A DNA stretch of 64,000 nucleotides from Ziziphus jujuba. Lineage: Eukaryota; Streptophyta; Magnoliopsida; Rosales; Rhamnaceae. This document shows positions 23,701-34,334 of the stretch, piece by piece. Position numbers and translations under genes: made by a program. Numbering within the stretch: position 1 is the stretch's first letter; the number at the start of each line of letters is the position of its first letter. Location of the stretch: contig NC_083385.1 of the NCBI RefSeq assembly GCF_031755915.1, forward strand, positions 16,761,001 through 16,825,000, given 5' to 3'. Under the pieces are notes generated by a model. That model had not been told where the DNA came from, made no database searches, and saw nothing but the letters and a program-made list of their open reading frames with translations.

Positions 23701-25932
23701 AATGCATGACACTATGCTGCATAATTTTTTTAATTCTAATTTTATTATAAAAAAAATAAATAAATTTTATTCTTATGTGCCGCCCCCCCCAAACCCCCCC
23801 CCCCCCCCCCCCCCCCCTCTCTTTCTCTCTTCCTCCTCCTCCTCCGGACAGACTTCATAGAGGGGCAAACAATTTAAAAGTATAAAGTAGATAAGCAAAA
23901 TAAACTAAGGAGCCCATGTTTATGTCTCAGTGGTTAGCATCCACACCATACCGTCGTGAACCTACCATTGGAATTCTCTCTATGAAACCAATATATTTGA
24001 ATAGATAAAATATGGAACACTCTAACAGAAAAATGTAAATCAAGCAGCCCCCAACATCCATACATTGGAAAAGTGCCACATTTTGTAATGATGCATGAAG
24101 CAAATGAAATTACAAAAACAGCATAATGCCTCTATAAAAATTATACCAGACTTTGATTTTTGAACTTCGGAATTTGAATCAAGAGATTGCAAATACAATG
24201 ACATAACACTAGAATGGTTAAGGAAGTCCTACCCAAATAACCATGGTTCTCGTCTTTTTGTGTCTTGATGGGCATGACCCCTAAAAAAGGGATAGTATGC
24301 CCCCAATTGATACCAACGAACTAATAATTCAGGCTCAGGATTGCCAAAAAACCCACCAACATCAGCACCTGCATGAATATGATAACAACAAATACCCATT
24401 AATAAAGAAACTTCCTGTCATTATTCAGATTAAGTGACGGTCTAACCTGCAAAACTAATTCCACTAAGACCAAGAGTCAAAATCATAGGAACTGAAACCC
24501 TGAGCTGATCCCAATCAGCTGTGTTGTCTCCTGTCCAAACAGCTCCATGCCTTTGACTTCCAGCAAAGAATGCTCTTGACAATACAAAAGGCCTTTCCTT
24601 CCCATCACCTCGTTTTACAAGACCATCACTTGAAGCCATGTGAAAGTAATACCCATATACATTATGTAGCTCCCGGTGCTCAACACCTCCCTCATGTAAA
24701 GCATCTCTAGGCATAGTTACCTGGTGACAGTTTATAGTTATGTAAGAATGCAATACCATGGAACTTATAATGAGAGCTCAACTGCTGAACCATCAAATTT
24801 GTTGAGTTTATATAAGAAAAACATGGCATATACACAAGATGAGAAGGTAGAACTTGCTTCCCATTCGCTGATAGGATGTGGACTCAACCATGTAATCAAG
24901 CTAACACAATAGACAATTTCAACATTAACCCTTCAAATTAATTTTTAATCTTAAGATTTATGTATTACTTCATTGTTTAAAAAGGGCCAATATTAAAAGT
25001 TTTTCAAACAATAATTGAGTTATCATTTAATACAAAAAGGAAAAAGAAAAAAAATATACAGTACCATGAGCATTAGGTATTATCTAAGGATCAAGAAAAT
25101 ATCAATTAGTTTAACCACAGTGCCCTGCATATTCTACCATTTCTAGGTGAAGCCCTCTTAGATAAAACAAACTAGCATCGCTAACATTTGTTTTATTACC
25201 AGCTCAGGTGCACTGCAAATGAGAGGCTAATCTCAGAATACATGCCTTATCAATTATACATTTGTTACATTTACTTGATCTAACTGTTATTTTACTTGCA
25301 GCACCTAAGTGACAACTTAATGTATAGATTTTCTTCTTATTTCTAGCAAGCATTAAATAATAAGAGTCTAAACACTCTCAGATGCATCCATAGAAGTATA
25401 TATGCATATTCAAAAGAGAAAATACACAAAAAAAATACGTTTAAGTTTCCATATTCTAGAAGATGGCATTGACTCCATGTACATTTAGCTCGGGTAACTT
25501 GGAATTAAAGAGCAGACACTCTAGATGGTGACTGGTGCTTAGTATTTGGAGTGTGTGCATGTCAATCTCTTGTTTCCAAAAAAATGAGAATGTTCACTCT
25601 TCCACCCCAGGATGTCGAATCACCTTTTATATGGTTATACATTCTACGTTTAGTGGGGGATGATGCTCACTACGGTCCCAATTTTTTGGATCAGGATGCA
25701 TGCATTTATTCTCATAGAAATGAAGTATAGATTGATCTGATGATTCCAACATACTAGGAACTTATAAACAAACCAAAAAAGAAAAACAACATGCTTACCT
25801 CTAATCTTGCACATCTAAACAGAAAAGAACAAATCGCTACTCATATCTCTTAATACATTTCCAACTTATAAATTGCCAAATGGAACCTCCTGGTCTCGCA
25901 TACTTTTCTTCCCATATCCAAGAGGTGATTCT

Positions 25933-25980
<48 letters not shown>

Positions 25981-28055
25981 CACATATATATATCTATATA
26001 TTAATTTTATACATGCAGATGCATACATACATATATATATATATATATGCAGGTGTTGATGGTTGTTGCTTTAAGTTTTCTTTTTCGGAGGACCAGATGG
26101 TTGTATAAAAATTTAAACAGAATGTACCACTCATTTCAAGAAGCCCAAGCACTATATGATATATAATAGAAAAAAATAAGTTTCACCATTAAGCATTTTG
26201 ATAACAAGTTATCAACAAATAAATTTGAGTTGTGCCTCACGTTCTGTTTGGCAAACATTAGTAGAAATATGATTATCTACCAAAATTGTTAAGTTACCAT
26301 CAATCGCAAAAATTTGAGCAACTAAAAAGTGAATCCTAAACTGCAGATATCACCATAACAACAACAAACATTTACAAAATAATGCATGACAATCAACGAA
26401 GCTAAAATAGAACTACAATCCCAAGAAAAGTAACGGAGAACACAATAGCAAACAAATTTTACCTCAGGTCCATTGAAAACAGAAGGCTCATTCATATCAT
26501 TCCAGATAAAAAGTGAAGGAGTGGAACCAACATAGTTCTCAAAAGAGAATTTCTCAGAACACCAAGACCTAATCTCCCGGTTCAACATATCTGGGTACGA
26601 TGATGAACCAGGCCAACACCACCCATCATAATCATTTCCACTGGCATCTTTAACATAATAACCCTTCTGAGTTGCCTCTTTGTGCAAATGAAATGATTCA
26701 TCGCGCTTAATATGAGGATCCACAATAGTAACCATATGCCTACCCTTAGCTGCCAACTTCCTCTGCATCTCTTCTGGATGCGGGAAAAGCACCGAGTCCC
26801 ATGTGAAATACCTCTTTCCGTCAGTGTGTTCAATATCAAGCCACAAAACATCATAAGGAATATCATGCTCATCAAACTTAGAATCAACATTTTCTACATC
26901 TTCTTCATCCCTGTAATTCCACCTACATTGATGGTAAGCCGTGGCGAAGAGCTGCGGCATTGCCGGCCTACCTGTCACACTTGTATATTGCCTGAGAAGA
27001 TCTTTAGGCCCTGGACCAACAAAGAAGAAGGTATCCACAATACCCGCCTCACTCATCCAAAATGTATCAATCCTACTTTGTGAGGAAGGAAGCGAAATGT
27101 CAGAATCTGCATCCCATCCAGACCCAAGAACATCAATCTGCATTTCTGCAGCATTCAACCAAAAAAACCCAGAACCTCCCCCGGATTTCCCATGTGAAAA
27201 CATCAATGGTATAGACCCGTAAAGCCCAAATGGAGAATCATGAAGATACTCAAAAACATCCAAATTAAACAATCTATAAGGTTCGGAATAGTCAATCCCA
27301 GGTCCTCTTGTGGGCTTCAGAGCAAGGCTTGAAGCATGCTCAGGTATACCATAAACAAAATCAGCACCATAAAACGAAACATCGAAACTGATAGATTGAG
27401 GTCCGTACGGCCTCGTATCAGTGTGACCCCTAAAGCTCTCCTCCCAATCATCACCTTCTTTTTTGGCTCTTAGTTGCTCAAAATCAAATAACCCATGAGA
27501 ATTCAAGGAAACTACACGATTACCTCCCTTTTCGCGCACGTAAACCTCGAAAGGATCGTGCCGGAGAACCGCCTCGTAGCCGTCCGATAAATACACGACG
27601 GAGGAAGGACTGGCATCGCCTCCAATCGTCTCCGTTGAATACCTCTGCAGCCAAATCTTAGTATTCAGAAACTCCGGCAGAATTACATCGGGGACCTCAA
27701 AGCGCTTCTTGGGTGGGTCCAGCTTCGGGTCCTCGTCGATCTTGAGCCGCACGATCCCTTCTTGATAAACCGAAAGGCTTAGAATCAACGGCTTGATCTG
27801 TTCCTCATCTTGATCTGGGTTGTTTTCTTGGTTCCTCTTCGGCAACAGCTTGGCGGTGAGCTCACCATCGGAGATGGCAACCTCTTGGGCTTCGAGAGTG
27901 CAGAAACCAGGTTTACGATTCCGTGCTCGCTTGCAGAATGGAGTCTGGTTGCAGTTCCTGAACTCGTCCCTTTTCCATGAGAAAACCGAGCTGAGTTGCA
28001 AACCCAGAAGAAGTAGAAGAAGAAGACTTATTAGATTTCTCATCTGGGTCTTCAT
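20727..28055 (-). CDS. PSL5: Glucosidase II alpha subunit (ER alpha-1,3-glucosidase, GH31)
   Basis: Catalytic subunit of ER glucosidase II, which trims the two inner alpha-1,3-linked glucoses from N-glycans during protein folding quality control. Six exons on the minus strand: 26463-28055, 24447-24720, 24233-24368, 22404-22614, 22071-22277 and 20727-21095, giving 929 aa, close to the usual plant length. An N-terminal signal peptide (Leu-rich core, likely cut after VFS near residue 26) precedes WKRDEFRNC. The GH31 nucleophile is Asp520 in [11 protein letters not shown], at the end of the large first exon, and the probable acid/base is Asp596 in [16 protein letters not shown] and [19 protein letters not shown] blocks follow in exons 2-3. 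There is no KDEL-type tail, as expected because retention depends on the beta subunit. Known as PSL5/RSW3 in Arabidopsis. Introns 1, 3 and 5 are long and hold repeats. Confidence 0.97.
22857..23474. mobile_element. Possible short DNA element in glucosidase intron 3
   Basis: Starts with TAGTGTTTGGTGATTG and ends near GAATCCAAACATC, like the GTGTTTGG...CCAAACAC class of plant MITEs. Inside are opposed ATTCCATAAGAATATGAATG-type words and a long CT-rich tract (23110-23450). Ends and duplication are not clear enough to be sure. Confidence 0.3.
23783..23817. repeat. Poly-C tract in glucosidase intron 3
   Basis: C8, then AAA, then 24 consecutive C, followed by a CT-rich stretch to about 23845. On the transcribed strand this is a long poly-G run. 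Confidence 0.95.
23905..23990 (+). mobile_element. Possible tRNA-derived SINE head remnant
   Basis: TCTCAGTGGTTAGCATCCA resembles the A box of tRNA-derived SINEs, and CGTGAACCTACCATTGGAA lies at B-box distance. No poly-A/T tail or target duplication was identified, so it is tentative. Confidence 0.25.
25934..25978. repeat. (GA)n microsatellite in glucosidase intron 1
   Basis: About 45 bp of uninterrupted AG/GA repeat, followed by AT-rich microsatellites up to about 26048. Confidence 0.95.
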
Positions 28056-29936
28056 GGATAGATGATCATAGTAAGGAATGCAGACGAGACGAGGACCCAG
28101 AAATAAGAAAATGGAGGAGAAGAAAATGTTCTCAGTTTGAGTTTCGGTGTAATTACTGTGGAATTGCAGCTGCGGCTGGACTCATGTCTCTCTCACTTCA
28201 GTCATGAACAATTCGGACCCGCTACGTTGGAATATGGACCTGATTATGGTTTCCGGATCAAGCCCAATGTATGATTTGATCCCCGTTTGGTTACAGCGTC
28301 AAAATTTGTAGTTCTTTTTTTGGTTTTTCTTTTTTTTAATTTTTTTTGCCTAAAATATTTGGCTTTTATTTTTTTCCTTAAGAATGTCTCGTTGGCCCTC
28401 ACGTCAAGGGTTTTTTTTTTTTTTTTTTTTTAAACATGTCAAGTTTTCTATGTTAGAACTGACAAAACTGATTACTTGACATTAACATAAATATATTCAT
28501 CAAAAATAAAATATAAATATAAATATAAAAAAAAAAATTAGCCATTAAGTTGGATATATATTTTGGATAAATATAATTGTAGTCCTTTTTATTTTGCTAT
28601 TTGTTTTATATTATATTTTTTTTATAAAAATATAAGTATCATCTCTCATATTCCATTTTTATTTTAACATAGCATTTTTTAAAAAACTCTTAATAATAAT
28701 TAAAATTTAACTTCTTTATCTTTTATCTAATGAAATTCTTTTATTTATTTTAAAAAATAAAAAATAATGAAAATTAATAATAAAAATAATGTCGTAAAAC
28801 TCACAATTAAATTTTTTTTTAAAATTCAACTATATTTAATACCAATTAGCTTAATTTTTAAAATTATGGTTAAGACAACATAATTATTATATATAATTTT
28901 TTTTAATAAATTAAGGAAAAGGAATTTAGCACAGTATTTAAAAATTTTAATAATTGTATAAGAAGTGTGTGTATGTGTGTGTGTTATTATATATAACCTA
29001 TTATATTTTTTTTGATAAATTAGGAAAAAGGATTTTAGTACAGTATTTAAAATGTTTAATAATTGTATAAGAAGTGTGTATATGAGTGTGTGTCTTTTTT
29101 GGAAGAGAAAAAAAAAAAAAAGTCAAAAGTGAAGATAAATTAATCAAATTCTAATAGTAAGAGTTTCAAAAAATGACGTTAGGTTGAAACAAAAGTAAAA
29201 TGTGAGAAAGTTGTATTGATATTTTTTATAATAAAATGTAATATCGAAAAAATAGTAAATTAAAAGATACCATGATAATACTTACCCTAATATATTTACC
29301 AATAAAATTGATCAAAATTACAATAATTATTAAAGCTTTTAATTCGAATTATGTCAACGTCAACAATATCTAATAAAAAGGCCCAAACAGTTAACTAATT
29401 CTACTTTAACATTGCTTGAAAAAACAGTTTTTAGAGTGGTTGAAAATATATGTTTTTGAGACATAAACCAACATATTAGATTGTCAATGTTAGATTACAA
29501 TGGTAAATAGATTCCTGTTTCCTTTTCTTAAAATGAATTATCTTTTTTCTTCTCCTTTTTTTTTTTTTTTTTCATTTATGGAACTTATAATGAATTCTAG
29601 TATATAAATATATATCATACATATTTTCTCTTTTTATGTTAATGAATTCTAAGTTGCAAGTAAAGCATTTGATTTTCCAAATTTTTTGTTTCATAAGAAA
29701 TTTGTAGGCATGAGAACTAAATTAATACGTATAGACTATATGAAGGACGTCTTAACGGTACCAACAACAACACAACCAAAACACTGAAATCGATTGCTTT
29801 GTTAACCAAAAAAGTACAATACTAAACTTTAGTAAACACAAACAATTAATGACATATGAAATGATTGGACCGAACGCATGACCTAAAACTAAAAAGGTAA
29901 CTGATTGCAGAGCAAATCATCTAAAACCCATTTTCA
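28056..29936. other. Intergenic region between glucosidase and GLTP genes
   Basis: Contains the promoter and leader of the glucosidase gene at its left and the 3' flank of the GLTP gene at its right. Otherwise it is AT-rich, with poly-T runs (28408-28431, 29553-29571) and a tandem duplication listed separately. No gene recognised. Confidence 0.6.
28879..29095 (+). repeat. Two-unit tandem duplication of about 107 bp
   Basis: Both units contain TTATTATATATAA, ATAAATTA(A)GGAAAA, CAGTATTTAAAA, TTTAATAATTGTATAAG and AAGTGTGTATATG-like words in order, ending in a TG-rich tract. The units differ by several substitutions and small indels. Confidence 0.8.
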
Positions 29937-32900
29937 TCATGATGCCTTCAAATCATCCAAACCAACACTAGCCTGTGACGGAAAAGCAAAATTTAATGAG
30001 CCAAAAGTTCACAAATAACTAGCAATAAAAAATTTAAGACAATTTTTATCTATCATTATAATTTTATTTTAGCTACAGAACATCAAGTTAGTCACAAAAC
30101 AGAGCAATCTAGTAACTTTACTTCTAGCCAAGAATCAGTATCTTAATCCGGTTTCTGCTCTTGAATGACCAGATCATTAAACTATTGAGCCATTGTTTGC
30201 GTGATGCAAAGTCACAGGCTTCAAAAGCACAGGATAATTTATTATCCAATTGCTTTACTTTGTCCGCTTAAAAGTGAGTCAAGCATAAGAATCGGGGGTG
30301 ACGATTGGCAGAACAGAAAAAATTATTTGATCTACTTCTCTAATAAATTTTTGATAGGTTCTCAACTACTTAGATATTTGGCCAAACTCAAAATAAGTCA
30401 AATAAAGATTCCCAAATAAAAAACGACATCTTACCAAGAACTTGTGATTCTCTTCAAGTAAAGGGGAAAAGTTTGTGCAGAATTTCTCTATGTCAGATAG
30501 GACATCACCAGAACCACCTACAACCTCCATGAACTTTGCCCTATCAGGAGCGAGTTTCATTGCAACCTGTAATTCCAACATCCAATAACTCAAATTCTAA
30601 ACTAAATACAAAAGTAAGAAAGAATACAAGGAACTAAAGGCTTCATTAAGAAAAGTAATGTTTATGTAGATGAGGAGAAATACAGATTTTGGTTTTTACT
30701 GTCACTATTTTCATGCTTACTTTCAAAATAAAGTACCACAACATAAAGGCCTATCTTCATGACTTTGTCGATGCCCATAACTTTCAAGGGATTGAAGAAG
30801 AACAAGAAAAACTAGGAGCAAAATATTAACTTGGAGAGATGGAAGAACATGGAGAAAATAAAATTACATCCAGGACTAACAATCAAACAATGCCAAGAGA
30901 AAGTTTACAGGAAAAGCTCCCTAATGTATAATTGTCATAAATCTATAGCAGTACAGTGAGTAACATCCACAGACTTGGGCCAAAATGCAAAGGTTGTGCA
31001 TCATATGAGTTCAATCAAAACTAAAAATATCATAGATAATACAGAAGCGTCAAAGACTTTACACTGAAACTTGAACTAGCAAGCCAACCATGCCATTTTT
31101 TAAGGGTCTTGCCATAGGCCTCTGTACAAGCCTGTGACATTTTCCAATCTGAATGCTCCAGTAAATTGCGAAACAATTCCACCAAGAAATCCATTGCCCT
31201 GAAATTTTATTCAAATTGAAATGATACAATTTAAGAATTCAGTTACAATCAAATAAAACACTAAACGATAATTGACAACCATTTATAATGCTTATTTAAT
31301 TTTCTCCAGGCTGCCACCTAAGATGGTTTAAAATAGGACATTTTAGATTCACTACACTGATTAGCTTTCTGTTTACCAAAAAAAAAAAAAAAATGATTAG
31401 CTTTCTTCAATAATTAGTTTTTTTAAATTCATCAGTAACTATCTTCAAAAGATTCTCCAATAATATGTACTCATTTATCAGACTGATATCCATTTGATTG
31501 AACTGCTAACTTCATCTTCATTGACACTAAACTACATAACGACTAAAATTTTCCAAGGATTATATACTCATCTTAAAGAGATTATTTACCTCTAAAATAT
31601 CAGTAAATGCATTGGATGTCACAATGCAACATACCATAGGGTACAAAACAGAAGGAAGCAAAAAAGGGTAGTACTTTACCTTGTCAACCAAAGAAGACCA
31701 TTGGTGCAACTGGATGATCCTTTTGCTGTTTTAGCTTCGACCTCAACACGTACAAGACTGTACAAGTAGTTGAATTCTGTTGGATTGGACAGATATTTAG
31801 TTTCCAATCTCTACATGAAAACCAACAGAGTTAGTAGAATATATAGTGAATCTTTCAAGCCAACAACACAAAAAGATAATTGAAGGAAGTGTTGCATTAT
31901 AATTAGTCAAGCTATTTTTTAGTAAATGTTAGCTGTTGTTAATACATTTTAGTTGCAGTACAGAAGTACTCGTCTCTAGTATAAATTACTGTAACTAATC
32001 CATACCAAATAGTTCAAAATTTGTTTTTCTCCAATAATTACTTTAATAGAAAACAACCAAAAATGCATTCTAATAAGTAACTATTTGATTCCACATTTTC
32101 CAAATCAGACGGAAAATATATTAACGGATTTCCATGAGATTCTAAATTGAGCAAGAACTGAACCCAAAAGAAATATTTAACTCAAAATAGCATATATGGA
32201 GCCCAGAAGCTCCATCATTTTACACGTGTTGCACGCAGGCAAGGATATAGAAATAACTATTAAACCAATTTTACTAAACTGAAAGATTAATTTCAAGGAA
32301 AAATATCAAACATCATGGATATAACAGAAAAAGTACTGAAAATATCAAACATCATGGATATAACAAAAAAAGTACTGATGTTCGTGGAAATTGACTGAGA
32401 AATGTCAATGCATACTGGCAATATAAAGGTGTACATAAGAAATATGAATAAAAATATTAGTGGAAGGTAGTTCGAGAAAACTAGCCCATTACAACTTTAT
32501 ATCTATCTTATATGTCTATTTACTGACATAGTTACTGATACTCACATATTCTTTATACTTCAATACATCTAGCCAACAATATAATTATAGATTTATACAC
32601 CCCATATTTGCGAGCAAGATGAGGAATACAATATAAGAACATCTTACCGTTATGTTTCCACCAATATCAGATTTAACAAGGACCATAGCAGCTCCAAACT
32701 TATCTGGCATCACAAATATTGGAATTTTTAATTCGTAACAAGTGGACTAAACCAAAACATGAACAGTTAGGATAAGACTGGTTATGCCTAAAGAAATAGT
32801 AAGGTGCATAAAAGCCTGACATGTCTTGTGAAAACCAAGAATTACTTTAACATAAAGTTATTTTAAATAGCTGAAGCAAAATTTTTTTAACAGGCAATTG

Positions 32901-33353
32901 GGCTCTTAACATTATTGAGATGTATAGTTGGGGATCAATTATGCTTTATAAACTTCGTTCAACCATGTGGAATACGTGTACCTCATTACTATCATACAAC
33001 ATACTAAAACCACATAAAGAAGTCAGACACGAAACTCGGAGGATATGCATGTAAATTAGCAAAATGAATGTTTAAATTAAGAATAAGAATTAATATTACG
33101 CAGCAAAATAATTCTACTAAAAGAACCATCACAAAGAATTGACAACGATAATCAACCAATGGAAACACTATTTAACTCCATAGAAATGATCCAAGTAAAG
33201 TCATGAACTGGACAAGCAGGAACAATTCAGTTTACCTATAACAGGCAATATATGCTTGCAGACTTCCAAGAAAGGCTTAGTCAGCATCTCTCCACTCTCA
33301 GATTTCACATGCTTCATTCCTTCCAAAGCAGGAGTGAACACAGTCCCCTCCAT
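29937..33353 (-). CDS. GLTP1: Glycolipid transfer protein (GLTP1 type)
   Basis: Soluble cytosolic protein that moves sphingolipids with sugar head groups (in plants probably glucosylceramide) between membranes. Six coding exons on the minus strand: 33236-33353, 32648-32703, 31680-31810, 31063-31198, 30435-30566 and 29937-29972, giving 202 aa, the length of Arabidopsis GLTP1. It opens MEGTVFTPALEGMKHVKSES. The GLTP head-group recognition residues are in place: Asp52 and Asn56 with Arg59 (KSDIGGNITR), Trp99 (NGLLWLTR) and His138 (KKWHGWLAS). The last exon encodes only 11 residues, ending DDLKAS. The sequence also shows a leader intron (about 33369-33804). The gene is head to head with the H15/AT-hook gene starting at 34335. 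Confidence 0.95.
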
Positions 33354-34334
33354 TTCTTCAAAAATTCACTGCAAACAAAACCATATCCACACAAATAATC
33401 GCACAAATCAGTCTTCGAATTACAAGTTTTCGCACATGAAAAAATAAATAATTAAATATAAACTCAATCAGATCCAAAACCGATTCCAATTAGATCTACG
33501 AACAGCTGCTACCTTCGTACCATAACAACAACCCAAAAATGAGAAAGCCAAAAACAAAGAAAAAAAAAAAAAAGAAAAAAGAAAAGCGATCGGCATACAT
33601 AGATGATTTCCGATGCGATTTGAGCTGTTTGGGATGTGAGATTGCTTAATTCTAATAGGAAAGAAAAGAAATTGCAGCGATCAAAACCAAAAAAGAAAAA
33701 AAAAAAAAAAAGAATTATGAAGCTTAATTTACAGTCTGAGTTGGATTATTCATTGAAAAATAAAAAAGTGAAGAATAAAGAAAAATAGAAGAAGAACCAC
33801 ATACATTTTCAGATTTCCGTAGTTGAAGAATTTTTGTCTATCGTTTGCGAGAATCAGATTCTGTAGAGACTGATCTTTGATTTGAATCGGTTTTCTTTTC
33901 AAAGGAAGAAGAAGAAAAGAGTATGATAAATAGTACGAGTAGAATAAATGATTTGCTGTGACACATGTCTACGTGCGAACCACGGCGCGTATTGGAAAAT
34001 TTTTTACGCGTTCACATTTTGTACGCAAGACTTTCACTTTTATTATTTTAAACGGAGCGGATTTTTGAATTATTTTCTTTAGTTTTTTGGGCCTTTATTA
34101 AATACTTTGCTTCAGCCCAACCCAAAATGTTTTTAGTTTTTAGTTTTTAGTTTTTAGTTTTTTTTTTTTTTTAAAAGAAAATTACTATTTTGTTAATTTT
34201 GCTTTCTTGGTGAATAAACTGGTACAGTTTACACACTTAAAGCCAATTCAACGAGGCTTTATTCCGGCGATTTGATTGCCGTCGTTCTATATTCCCAAGT
34301 GCTCCAGCAACTGGCGGTGACTTCTTCAATATCT
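33354..34334. promoter_or_regulatory. Shared upstream region of divergent GLTP and H15/AT-hook genes
   Basis: Holds the GLTP leader: on the minus strand an untranslated exon ends at a GTATGT donor (exon end 33805) and resumes after TTTGCAG at 33368. The likely GLTP transcription start is near 33900-33930, leaving about 400 bp for a bidirectional promoter. A TTTTGGGCCTTT word at about 34086-34097 and AGCCCAACCC at about 34112-34121 resemble the GGCCCA-type elements of growth-related plant promoters. A short (TTTTTAG)n repeat lies at about 34130-34161. Confidence 0.5.

Noticed and set aside
26712..27222. Plus-strand frames of 93-123 codons
   Set aside because: Antisense to the first exon of the glucosidase gene.
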